This document shows positions 48,971 to 59,663 of a stretch of DNA of 64,000 bases, piece by piece (position 1 is the stretch's first letter; the number at the start of each line of letters is the position of its first letter). A program made the translations under genes and the position numbers. This DNA comes from Globodera rostochiensis. Lineage: Eukaryota > Nematoda > Chromadorea > Rhabditida > Heteroderidae. Location of the stretch: contig JAEVLN010000009.1 in NCBI GenBank assembly GCA_018350325.1, positions 2,974,459-3,038,458 on the forward strand, given 5' to 3'. The notes below the pieces were generated by a model. It saw nothing but the letters and a program-made list of their open reading frames with translations. It searched no databases and was not told the origin of the DNA.

Positions 48971-49497
48971 TTTAATTGACTCTGGACTAAGAAGCTAATA
49001 ATAAATACTAAAATGGCAATAAAAAATTTAAAAAAAAATTTAAAGTTTAATATTAATATAAGTGGAAGAAAAAAGAAAAGCAAAGATATCAATAATAATT
49101 TTAATAGTTAAATACAATTTGAGTTAAATGCTGTAATTTTATGTTCAGCTAAAGAATATTCATTTAAAAAATATTATTTTGGTAAAAATGATTATATTTT
49201 AATAATATATTTACTATTTCAATGTAAATCAGAAAGCCGCCTCAAAGCAAAATTAAATCAACTGGCAAATTACCCAAACGACAATCTTTAAGAATACATT
49301 TTTACCAAAAAAATTTATAAATCTATATGGAACTAAACAGGTGTTTAAAAATGTAATGATTGCAAATAAAATTAACAATTAATTGACGCTGGACTAAGAA
49401 GCAAATAAAGAATCATTGTAATATTTACGAATATACTAAAATGACAATAAAAACTAAAAAATAAAAATTTAAAAATATTAAAGTTTAATATTAATCT
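48971..49497 (+). repeat. Local diverged direct repeat pair
   Basis: 48971-49059 and 49378-49497 share TTAATTGAC[T/G]CTGGACTAAG, AGAAGC[T/A]AATAA, ATACTAAAATG[G/A]CAATAAAA, and TTAAAGTTTAATATTAAT. They are about 410 bp apart in the same orientation, with an insertion in the second. No ends or coding content were seen. Confidence 0.75.
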
Positions 49498-49520
49498 AAT
49501 ATCTTTTTTAAAATAAACCT

Positions 49521-49575
49521 TGGCGTGGCCGAGGGGTTATTGTGACGGATTTAGCGTGCAAGGATCGTTAGTATA
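49521..49575 (+). tRNA. tRNA-Ser/Leu-like 5' half (fragment)
   Basis: GGCGTGGCCGAGGGGTTATT closely resembles the 5' part of a type II (Ser or Leu) tRNA, with an A-box TGGCCGAGGGG at about 49526. The following anticodon region is not convincing and no B-box is found within 100 bp. It is a fragment or pseudogene. Confidence 0.35.
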
Positions 49576-50440
49576 CTTTATAAAATCGATATAAGTCAAT
49601 CCAGCTAAGATAATGAAAATCAAAATTAAAAGATATAAAGTTATATCCTATACAGCTATTTGGACATATAGCATATTCATATTAATTAAAATAGAAGAAA
49701 ATTGATATGATAAAAATGATAAAGCGCTGATAACGTGAGAACGGCGAAAATTGCACGACTACCTTCCGTCACTCTTTTAATTTAAATAAAGATGTTTAAA
49801 AATCAAAAAGATTTTTAAATTTGAACTGCACTGCGATTCTTCATAGAAATTGTCAGCAATTAATTTCAGCCTTTAAGTTTTAAATTAAATTATATGTATT
49901 AGCAAGTAATAATTATATTATTTGTTGTCGAGCAAATCCGTATGACGGCATTGCCGTCCAACGTTGTATTGTGCATTTTATTTTTTTTTAAATTACGACC
50001 ATCGCAGAAATTCAGATGGATAAACCACGTTCGTCATCAATTTACATTTAAAAAAATATTTATCGATCGCTTATGTTAAATTAAAATAAATAATTATGTC
50101 TAAAATAAATACCTAAAGTGAAATTTGTAAATTAAATTATATTCATTTTAAATGTTATCTTAGATCAATGTTAAAATAATATTTTAATTTAGCAGAGCAC
50201 CTGTCCCTTGAACACTTTTTAAAAAATAATGCTAATTTTCGATTCTAAAAAAAAAATTCGAAAGCTAAACAAACCCTAACCAAATTATTTTTGCCTCTTT
50301 AAGTTTAGGTAAATCATTTTAGGGGTTTCAATTCTACACAATTTTAATTCAAAGTACGCTCTTCAGGAAAATTCATAATGATATTCGAAAATCTCCAACA
50401 ACTTTTAAGCGTTATTTTTTTTGCAAAATGCTATAACGTG

Positions 50441-51702
50441 TATGAGAAAGATTAGATTAATAAAATCAGAAATTAAAAACATAAATTGAATACGCGAAAC
50501 AAATAATTAAAATTACAAATTTACTTCATTGAAATTAAAACCTTTTCAAAAATTGTATTATGGTATAACAATGAGCACTTCAAAGGCCATTTTAAATAAG
50601 TCTTTCGAAAATATTTAATTATAAAATATTGGTTGACACACCAAGTTTTCGAGTCGTAGATAAACATTTTAAATGATTAAAGCATTTAATTTAATAGAGT
50701 TTTGCTAAACTCTAAAGAATTAAAGAAAAAAAGTGATTAGTCACATTTAGGAAGATTAAAAATTAGCTCAAAAATAAACACAAAATAAAAAAGCACCTAA
50801 ATCTCAATTTAATTTTTAAAATTTTATTTAATTTTTTTATATTTATCCTTTTAAGCAATATAATTTGTAAGATATTTTTGGGTTCAAAAATACATGTGAA
50901 CTTCATCTTCATTTACAATGGTTTAAATGAGTAACAAAATTATTATAAAAAAAGATTCTGTGGAAGCACATCTTGAGAAAATGGCAGCATTGTGTCAGCA
51001 AGAAGGCATTAGCTTAATTTTTTTTTGGTGGTTTTAATGTTTTGTAACAATTCACGTTAGAATTTCGATTTTTATATATTTGCTTAAAAGAGGAGTTACG
51101 TTTTCCTTTTAATTATTTGTTTTTAATCAGTCTTTGTGTTTTTTTAAATAGTAACTAAAACCATATTTCAAAGTAAAGTTGGTAAAGGATTCAGAAACTT
51201 ATAAGTATGCTTTTCAAAATATCGGTCGCTCATTGCTGAAAAAAACAACTTAAACACGGCATCAACAAATAATAAAAGCCCCAATTTATAATAAGTTTGT
51301 TCAAACAATCAATATTTGCATTTTATTGCGGAGTTTGGATTCTTATCTTAATTGCTTAAAATGCTTTTGCCATTTTACGAAAAATTCCTATGTTTGTGAA
51401 TTTTTTTTAAGAAGTGCATTAATAATCAAAAAGCCAATTTATTTTCGTGCGCCGCAATGGGAACCAAGCCATGTAATAAATATTAACGCTCATTAAAATA
51501 TTGGAAAAAAATTGAATATGGACTCAAAAATGATAATTTAATAATAATTAAGCAAATCAAGTAGGAATTGCTAAATTTAAACAAAGATGCGATAAAATAA
51601 CAACGCCAATAAACTAAATAAATATTATATAAACGATATATGGGAAACGCATATGAGAAAGATAAGATTAATAAAATCAGAAATTAAAAATATAAACTGA
51701 AT
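50441..51702 (+). repeat. 51 bp direct repeat pair, 1.2 kb apart
   Basis: 50441-50491 and 51652-51702 match in TATGAGAAAGAT, AGATTAATAAAATCAGAAAT, TAAAAA and TATAAA or CATAAA followed by TGAAT, with about three differences. The spacer is unrelated AT-rich DNA. Confidence 0.75.
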
Positions 51703-52495
51703 TAAGGTTTAATTAATTGATGTGTATGGATTAATTTTTGTTATAATCAAAATATTTGGAAAAAATTTGAAAACTTTTAGTCATTTAAATTTCTAAATAA
51801 AATTCGCAAAAAATGAAAAGCAATTGAATTACAAATATTTTTTAAAGAAACTTAAGGAAATGTCTTAATAATGAATAAACGTAAAAATACATAACAAATT
51901 ATAAAAATATTATAAAAGCTAAATATCAAAGTAAGATATGAATCTGAATTAAACATCAATTTTATATTACAGACAATGAAACTATATTTATTTTAGTGAA
52001 TTTTTAAAATTTTAGAAGTTTTTATTTTCGAATGCAAGCTCTATACTTGAGTAAATTTTTGTAAGGCATGGTTGTAAAAAATTATTAATAAAAGTCAGAA
52101 TATACAAATTTATTAAACTGAAATAACAAATGTACTATTACTGTTTTAAAACTCTTTTGATTTTTGCAGAATTTGAAAGTCAAATAAAAAAAAGGCTGAT
52201 AATGCTTTAGATAATTGCAAAAAGTAGATTATAAAACATTAAAAACTAGAAAGATTAGAGCAATTAGGAAATAAAATAATGCATAATAAATATTTTAATA
52301 TAGAATATTTAAAATCCGATCTAATTATTTCTAAAAATAGCTTAAGTCACCTTTTTTGTTTTAAAGATTATTGTAATGTTATTAATTAGCTTTAAAAAAT
52401 TATTTATAAATTTTATAAGATTAATTATTAATAAAGATTTTGTTTCACTTTAAAATAAAATTTGTCTTTATATGTTTTATTCGATAATCAAATAT

Positions 52496-52765
52496 TTATT
52501 GCCCTATACTTTTTTTTTGTAATTTCCAATTAATTAGCTTGATATATTTATTTTTTAAACATATTTGTATTAAGTCATAAACTAATGATTGATATTCTTG
52601 TGAATTGTTTAAATTTGAAAAACCCTGTAGTATTGGGCTGAAAATTATTGGTTTTTGCTTTTGATCTTTGGCAAAAGTTTTTGTGTGTTTTTGTAGTTCA
52701 ACCACGGAAAATTTGAATGTCTTATTTGTTAATGTTATCTTATTTAATAAAATTAAATCTTTCAT
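52496..52765 (-). CDS. ORF, 89 residues, unknown
   Basis: Complete ATG-to-TAA frame on the minus strand, the longest supported outside the two real genes and the repeats. It has no signal peptide or membrane segment. The composition is mixed for such AT-rich DNA: KFSVVELQKHTKTFAKDQKQ, then PIIFSPILQGFSNLNNSQEY and a Lys/Ile-rich end. The codons are strongly A/T-biased, like the surroundings. No domain was recognised. It could be a single-exon small gene or an exon. Confidence 0.35.
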   Translation of the reverse strand: MKDLILLNKITLTNKTFKFSVVELQKHTKTFAKDQKQKPIIFSPILQGFSNLNNSQEYQSLVYDLIQICLKNKYIKLINWKLQKKSIGQ

Positions 52766-54836
52766 TGCATTTGATGACTCCGCTTAATGATTTTCTCAAT
52801 CTATAAACAGTACATTAATCCTGTGATGTCATTGTTGTCAGTCTCATCAATTGTTTATTTAATTACAATTAAATAATTTTATTTCAACTAGCTTTTTATT
52901 TACACTGCAATTATTCTTAAATAAATCATACAAATTGAAAGATGCCTTCATAAGTGAAGGATGGCATTGACTTTTACAGTGGATCCGCAAAAGAGCCAAT
53001 TTGCTTAAGGAGTTAATTGGGGTAAATCGTTCCCGTCTAACTGGAGCTTATCTTTATCTAGTTTCTCTTGTAATATTAAAAAACTTAACATCAAGATTAA
53101 AAATATTAAAAATAAAATCATTTTTTTAAATCGAATGTTTATATTGTATTAATTAAATATAATTTATGTTAATTTTTTTGACCTTGAGAAAAATAATAAA
53201 ACATTGTAATTTAAATAACTTTAAAAACAACCTGTGATTCCATTAATCTAAGGTTTGCTTAAAGCCATTAAAATAACGATCTTTCCCCTGCTAGCCATTG
53301 CAATTAATTATATTTTAATAAGGTTTCAACCCATGTTGTTTTGTTAAAATGTAATTTAGCTAAATCATAAATATTCTTGTTCTCAATTCATCAATTAATT
53401 TAAATAATAACATATAGTCACTTTTAACGCAACTTCGGTAAAATAAATGTCGAATGAGATCACGGCCATTGTTCTTAGTCTTACTTTGAAGCGATTACGC
53501 CAATTTTCTTATATTAAGAAACCCCATCCTCCGAACATGATTTTTAAAAATTTTGGTTAATTTTGCTAGTTGTATCAAAAACTGCATGAAACTTTTATCG
53601 TGGGAAGACGTTTTCCTTTATACGGCATGGTTTTAATTGGGTTTAATATTGGTTTTCTTTTTAACTTTGTTGTAAACTTTTTGTCTTTGCCGATGCTTAC
53701 TGTCAGCATAAATTATTTGTTAATTTGCTGTGATTTATTTAATTTTAAAGGCAAATTTTTTAATTCATTTTACAAAAAATAGCGTTTAAGTTGCTGGAAA
53801 AATGTAGCAAAATACGCCATCCTCAGTATCGGAGTTTGACCCTCCCGGTTTACGTGTACCATACAGGAAAGTTCTATACTCAAAACATAATTAAATGATG
53901 ATTTAGTACACTTATTTTTGCACATTTCGAAAGCAAAATTAATTTTTGATTAAATAGAAACGTTTATTAAAAATATGATTTTAGGTAATATATTTTTATA
54001 ATTTATACTATTTTGGTGAAAACACCATGCCTCTCTTGTCCTCAAGGTTTGGAGTTTAAAAAATTTAAGAAAAAATAATTACTGTTTTACGGTTAAATTA
54101 TATGTTTAAGTTGTTTTATTTTACATAATAATTATTAAATCAAAGATCATTTTGTTTTTAAATTTTTTTGATAAAATTAATTACGCTGCATAAAAATAAT
54201 AAATTTATAGTTTTGATTATCCGATCATTTCTTAATTTAATAATTATAGATTTTGCATCATAATTAGATTAGAAATTAAAAATTAGTATTGCTTTATTGT
54301 TTTGTTACGGTTACAATATTTAGTAATTAACGTAAATCTTAGTAAACAACAAAAATTGTTTTTGATTATTTGTTACTTTATAAAATAATATAAATCATAT
54401 AAATTTTATTGCGATCACACCCAAGCAATTTATAGTATTATACGAATATTTTTTAGCTATATTCTTAATTCGTAGCAAAACGACCATCGTTCACGTGCCT
54501 ATCAATGGCATAATAAAGAGTTTTGCATTTATATAAAATGCATGAATTTGTTTTTATAAATTTAATCTTTATTTACTTAATTTTTAGAAGAATACCTCTT
54601 ATATTATTTACTTTTTCAAAGTTTTGCATTATATTCGTTAAAATATATTTATTTATTTATAACTTTGTATCTGTCAATACTCACATGAATATTGCCGCGT
54701 TTGTTAGTTTCTGTTACGGTAAAATAGGCATACTTTGGTGATTGTTATATTCAAACACGCAGCAAATTAAAAGATTAATGTTGCGCATTAAAAAATCTTT
54801 ATAAATAAATATTAATATTCTTTTTCTAACAATTGC
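52766..54836. other. T-rich background
   Basis: Two hydrophobic open frames occur here, 53570-53782 (70 codons, TTG start) and 54523-54741 (72 codons, ATG start). Both are dominated by Phe, Ile, Leu and Asn, as expected of T-rich DNA, and I do not support them as genes. No repeat or RNA gene was seen. Confidence 0.5.
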
Positions 54837-54953
54837 GTGCGAACCGACACACGTGCAATCTCAATCGTTGTTCGTTGGGAGATCAAATGGACCGGATCAA
54901 AGGGAGTAATATTGGATCAAAGGGATTATACTTTTAATTTTGAATATTATTAG
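54837..54953 (+). CDS. Exon-like patch, 38 codons
   Basis: An open frame ending in TAG (54951-54953) reads VRTDTRAISIVVRWEIKWTG, then SKGVILDQRDYTFNFEYY. The DNA is GC-richer than its flanks and holds two close copies of GGATCAAAGGGA. No clear acceptor or partner exon was found; a GTAATA donor-like site lies inside. It may be chance or a decayed exon. Confidence 0.2.
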   Translation: MRTDTRAISIVVRWEIKWTGSKGVILDQRDYTFNFEYY

Positions 54954-55944
54954 TATTTGGTTTAATAAGTTTACTTTATTTCTTTATAATTTTCTAATAA
55001 TTATTTGGTCACAAATAAATCTGATTAAATAATTTTATTTTAATATTGATTTGTTTTAACAATTGGTTATTATAAACTTAATATTTTATTAGTAGACGTT
55101 CATTGTCTTAATTGTAATGTGAAAGCAACAATCTTTTTCTTTTTGTAATTTTTTATTTAATCATTTTCTTATAATGGGGCTTGCAGGAACTTCGACTCCT
55201 TGTTTTCTAGCCCTTAGACTTCTAGATTTTGCTTTGTATTATTTTTTTATCATTAAATTTAGATCAATTATTTAATAATTTAGTTAAAAAAGTTTTAATT
55301 TATTTTTATCAACATCATTTAACAATTCGCATCCGATATTTGTTTAATTTACCTTTTTCATTGGTTTATGTAGTTTGATTGTTTTGTGTTGGTATTAATA
55401 CCATAAAAATTAAAATTGTCAAAGATTATTTATATGGTCAGCCAACATTGTCTAAATTGTGATACAAAAACGATTAAAATTAATCTTTATAGCTATTATT
55501 TAATTATTTATACGATAAAAGTATATAATTTTTAAAAATATTTTAGTAAGGACGTAATCGTTTTTATATTATAAAAAATCTTAACAATTTAGGAATAGTA
55601 GTTTTAGTATTTACGCCTATTCATTTATTTTACTAACAAATATTAGTAATATATTAAATTCACATTAAACTTAAATAATTTGATTTGCAATCTTAATTAC
55701 ATATAACAGTCAAAGAATTCTCTATAATCTACATTTTATTTTATATATTCGATTTTTATTTTTTGATTTTACCTAAATTTTTTGTTATCATCCATTTTAG
55801 TAATTAAAATGCAGGTGAGCAAATTTCATTTATTTCCAGTAACAACTAACTTTATAATTCAATATGTTTTTTTAAATTTTGATAATTTTGGCTTCATTTA
55901 TATAATATTTTAATTTTATCAATTAAACTTTTCGTTCTTTTCTT

Positions 55945-56100
55945 GTTACGGATACGAAACGTCCAAAATACAGCGTTAACAATTTTGAAGCCCGAGCTGA
56001 AGATTTGGAGTTGGTTCAATATCCAAGTCAAGTTAGTATATTTCATCATAAATACAACCAAAAAGAAGAAACGTTTGCAGAAGGTTTCTGCCAGCATTAA
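55945..56100 (+). CDS. Candidate terminal exon, 51 codons
   Basis: An open frame ending at TAA (56098-56100) has a polar, well-mixed composition: VTDTKRPKYSVNNFEARAED, LELVQYPSQVSIFHHKYNQK, then EETFAEGFCQH. Upstream it remains open for six T-rich codons, with no obvious AG acceptor nearby, which weakens it. A GTTAGT donor-like site lies inside. The opposite strand is open too (55894-56097) but is hydrophobic. No family was recognised. Confidence 0.3.
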   Translation, partial: VTDTKRPKYSVNNFEARAEDLELVQYPSQVSIFHHKYNQKEETFAEGFCQH

Positions 56101-56212
56101 ATTATGACGGCTAATTTTGGGTCTGAAGTATATTTTTCTTTTATTAATAAAATCGTTTGAATATTTTTCGGTAATCCACCTATGCTATTTTCCCGTCTTC
56201 AATAGATTATAT

Positions 56213-57292
56213 TATTGGTATTTGTTTTGGATTGATGAAAGTTTAATGAACTATAAGTAGGAAGACATTTGTTTTATCTAAATTGTTTAGTTTTTAATTT
56301 ACAAAATTTAAGACTTTAAATTTAAAAATCCTTTTTTAAATCCGTTGAAGATCATATGCGATTAGGTCAGCCATTTTTGCAATCCTTTTAAGTCAACCAA
56401 TCATGATAGTGTTTTTTAAAATTAAATGTTTACCTACCTTTGAAATTAAGAAACTGATTATTTTTTCGATTTTTTTTGTGAATTTTTTTTTAATTTTCAC
56501 TTGATCGCATCACTCCAAAACTGATCCCGCTGTTGGTCAACAAACAATTTTTGTTTGAATGGCCACACAAATTTGAATTTCTGGATTTCAAATTAAATAT
56601 ATATTTATTTTTTGTGATTTGAATTTAAAACGATTAATGCTTATAAATGCCATTTTTCCATTTGTTCCTTAATTTGTGATAATTCCATTTTAACTTTGTG
56701 AATTTGATATTGAATGTCGTTATGGGTAAAGATTGTTTATTTTTAGTTTCTAATTTGAGTCTATCGGCATTCTCTCTGGTTACATATTTATGAAGCATTA
56801 TCAAATAAAACTATACTATAATGCTTTTGTTGAAACTAAATTTATTGTACCCTTTTTCGTTGTCATCAAAACTTCTATTTGTTGCAATGAAAGTTTCAAT
56901 TCCCTGCCGCCTCGGTCTAGAACATCATCGATTAATGAAGTATGCCCCTTTATTAAAAATAGTTGCATTTTCTTTTTGTTTAACCGTTTCTGCCATTTGT
57001 AACATGATATACATTTTTCTATCGGTAAGATAAATAAAGGAAACAGGTCATTAGCACTTGTTTTAAAATTAATTTTGGTTTATTTTTGTTAATGCTATCA
57101 ATTTACTTCGTGATTATAATTATTATTGTTTTGGTATTTCTTTTGAATTGATGAAGTTTAATGAACTAAGTAGGAAGAAATTTGTTTTATCTAAATAGTT
57201 TAGTTTTTAATTTACCAAATTTAAGAAATAAAAAATGCTTTTTTAAATCCCACTTATTGTGTAATTGTTGTTGAAGATCATATGCGATTAGA
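56213..57292 (+). repeat. Local direct repeat pair (~155 bp), ~910 bp apart
   Basis: 56213-56365 and 57127-57292 share TTTGGTATTT or ATTGGTATTT, GTTTAATGAACTA, AAGTAGGAAGA, ATTTGTTTTATCTAAAT, GTTTAGTTTTTAATTTAC, and TTGAAGATCATATGCGATTA, with indels. The second copy contains an extra ~25 bp before the last block. The candidate gene exon at 56821 lies between the copies. Confidence 0.8.
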
Positions 57293-57625
57293 TTACATCT
57301 CGTCTAGGTATTAATTCTTGATATTTTACTTTTGCTGGATACATTTGTTCAGAAAATAAATAAACATTTGTTTTTTATTTTAATGTTTTAACGTTCTCAT
57401 TGTTTAAATTTTAAATTATTTCGTAAATTAATATGTGTGCTACATAAAAAAAGACAAGTATTGTTTCAGCGATTTTTTCATTTTAATTTTTGTTTAACTT
57501 AAGAATTTTGTTCGGAAAATCCACGCCCGTAAAATGCCGTTTAGGATTTTTTACGATTAAAAAAGTGGGACTGCTGGTTTTACATTCCCTGGCATAAAAT
57601 TCAATGTAACAAAATGCATAATTGA
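56821..57625 (+). CDS. Candidate two-exon gene, small membrane protein
   Basis: Exon 1 (56821-57024) starts at ATG and runs 68 codons to a consensus donor, TCG|GTAAGA, in phase 0. Exon 2 (57545-57625) starts after a CGTTTAG acceptor in phase 0 and adds 26 residues before TGA. The 94-residue product has an N-terminal hydrophobic stretch (about residues 2-22, signal- or anchor-like), a polar centre (IPCRLGLEHHRLMKYAP) and a strong membrane segment (about 47-68). The tail is DFLRLKKWDCWFYIPWHKIQ. The 520 nt intron contains one copy of the local repeat. The phase match supports the model, but T-rich DNA favours hydrophobic frames. Function unknown. Confidence 0.3.
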
Positions 57626-58534
57626 TAAAGAAGGTATTTAAATCATTCGCTTTAGTAATTTAAACTTTTAACAAATATTTAAAAAAAAATTTTGTTTTTG
57701 TAATCACTTGAAATTATCGATTTTACATTAAAAATTGTGTTTTATATCCATAATGTCATTTATTGTTTAATAAATTTTTATTTATTCATAATATTATTTA
57801 TTCGTTGTAAGAATTATGCATATTACAAAGATGTTCATTAATTAACACCAAATTTTAAATATGCATTTTAAGTACGTTGTTGCTAAACGTATATAAATAT
57901 TTAACCATCAGATAAGCCACACTCGAACAAAAAGCATAGCAACCAATATTTTAATTGTTTGTATTGTCGTTTAATGGTTCTATCCTTTAAATTGCTTATA
58001 ATTAAATTAATTGTATCAGAGAGATACTTTATTTGAATTGCTTTTGTATAATTGCGATATGCATTTTGTTCATTCATCTTTAAGAACAATGAGTTCAATT
58101 ATACTAAAGCGCCCGTTATTGCTGGAAGGCGTAGGGTATCTATTAATTTTCATGAATTGTTAAATTAAACATTAGTTTTTCAAAGCTTTTTTTATTATTT
58201 AAATTACTGCATCTGACTACAAAAATTCCGCTGACAAACGAAATAAGCCTTATTTCAATATCCATAGCATAATTTTGTAATATTTTATAAATATAAGCGA
58301 ATAAATAAAATGGATGGAATGGCAGAAATGCCAATTTCTCAATATAATCAATAAACGTAAAGTAAACCAATGGGAAAGGATTTTTTTTTCGTCAGCGTGC
58401 TGGAAACAGAGACGTATGATTTAAGGGCAAAAATATACCAATTTAAGAGCTGAAATTGAAGATTTTTTCATAATATAATTTTAATCTTTAAATAATTTCA
58501 AGCGATTTATGCAGTAAAGAATAGGCAAGTGTTA
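57626..58534. other. AT-rich stretch with two minus-strand open frames
   Basis: Apart from the 57901-58098 ORF listed separately, a 75-codon minus-strand frame lies at 58143-58370 (first codon TTG, largely hydrophobic). A TCTGTTTCCAG acceptor-like site lies just upstream of it on that strand. The two could be exons of one minus-strand gene, but I could not join them convincingly. Confidence 0.4.
57901..58098 (-). CDS. ORF, 65 residues, unknown
   Basis: Complete ATG-to-TAA frame. It is polar and Lys/Asn-rich in the first two thirds (NEQNAYRNYTKAIQIKYLSD, NLKDRTIKRQYKQLKYW), with a short hydrophobic Cys-containing end (LLCFLFECGLSDG). It lacks a signal peptide. No family was recognised. It may be an exon or a chance frame. 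Confidence 0.25.
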   Translation of the reverse strand: MNSLFLKMNEQNAYRNYTKAIQIKYLSDTINLIISNLKDRTIKRQYKQLKYWLLCFLFECGLSDG

Positions 58535-58592
58535 GTCCCGGGTGGGACTCGAACCCACGTCTTTCACCCAATCCGTGGGCAGCTCTTCCAAC

Positions 58593-59663
58593 CAGGGTTG
58601 CAACGGATTGGGAAAAAAGTCGGATACGGATTTCGGATCGGATTGTTCTTGAGAAAAAAGTCGGATACGGATTTCGGATCGGATAACCCAAAATTTGTCG
58701 GATCGGATTTCGGATATCGGATTTGAAAAAACACCGGATTTCGGATATCGGATAACGGATTTCGGATGAAAAATTTTTAGTGGAAAAACTGAATTGATGT
58801 TTTTTTAAAAGATTTCCGGGAAATGATAATTTATTCAATGTAACACTCAAGTTCAATAAGAAAAATCGCAAATGGGCAAATTATGATGAAGAAAAAGTTT
58901 AACTTCCCATCCAGGGCCGTAACCAGAAAAATTTTTAGAGGGGGGGGGAAGCCAAAAAAAAGTCGATTCTTAGAATTTTTGTTGAAATTTAACTAAAAAT
59001 TTGTCGATTTTCATTTTTCAAAAATACAAAATTTTTTTGCGAATTCTGCTTGCGGGGTGGGGGGGGGGGGTCGGCGGTGCCGATAGGCGCCGCCGAGAAA
59101 ATTTTGAATTTTTAATGTGATTTGTTAAGAAAATTGGTCAAAAAAATGTAAAAGTTTATTTATAAAATACCAAATAAAAAATTTTATGGAAAATTCGATC
59201 TTTGGGGTGGATTTTTGGTAAAGAAAAAGTCCCTTTTTAGGGGGTACATTTTGTTTTATTGCTTTTTTCTTGCGAAATTTTGGGGAAAAATATTGAATTT
59301 CTTCAAGAAATTTCTAACTAAAAACTCGCTCTAATTTTAAAATTTTTCAAAATGAATGCTATTTCCGGGCTTCTCTCACGATTCCCTATTCGCAAAAAAA
59401 AAATGTTAAAACTTGAAAATCTCGACCCTATTGATAAGCCCTTCGGTATGCTATTATATTTTACTCTTTGGTTCATTTTTTGTGTTCTCATATCGGACAA
59501 TTATCCGGATTTCGGATCGGATTTGCCAAAATTTGTCGGATCGGATTTCGGATATCGGATTGGCGCCCAAATTTTGTCGGATCGGATTTCGGATATCGGA
59601 TTGAGAAAAACACCGGATTTCGGATAACGGATAACGGATTTCGGATGATCCGTTGCAACCCTG
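58593..59663. mobile_element. hAT-type non-autonomous element, 1071 bp
   Basis: It begins CAGGGTTGCAACGGAT and ends with the exact complement, a 16 bp TIR. It is flanked by an exact 8 bp duplication, CTTCCAAC (58585-58592 and 59664-59671). A CAGGG start and an 8 bp target duplication are diagnostic of the hAT superfamily (established knowledge). There is no transposase. Both subterminal regions are packed with GGATCGGATTTCGGATATC-type repeats, in the same direct orientation at both ends. The core holds a GGGCCGTAACCAGAAAAATT segment and the G-tract/hairpin module, possibly a nested older insertion. Several open frames on both strands come from these repeats and are not genes. Confidence 0.9.
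59054..59096 (+). repeat. G-tract followed by GC-rich hairpin (copy 2)
   Basis: GGGGTGGGGGGGGGGG followed by the same TCGGCGGTGCC-GATA-GGCGCCGCCGA hairpin and GAGAAAATTTTGAATTTTT as at 47318-47366. GAATTCTGCTT lies just upstream in both. The surrounding element differs, so the module moves or spreads independently. Confidence 0.85.

Larger units (their letters stand above)
48013..52495. other. AT-rich background with short local repeats
   Basis: No gene was supported. T-rich to about 48900, then A-rich. It holds the diverged repeat pairs at 48971/49378 and 50441/51652 and a tRNA-like half at 49522, listed separately. Otherwise nothing recognisable. Confidence 0.5.

Noticed and set aside
53570..54741. 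Two hydrophobic ORFs (70 and 72 codons)
   Set aside because: Dominated by Phe, Ile, Leu and Asn from T-rich DNA; no start context, partner exon or motif.
58488..58871. 127-residue minus-strand ORF
   Set aside because: It crosses the hAT end, its subterminal repeats and the tRNA-like sequence; no coherent protein.
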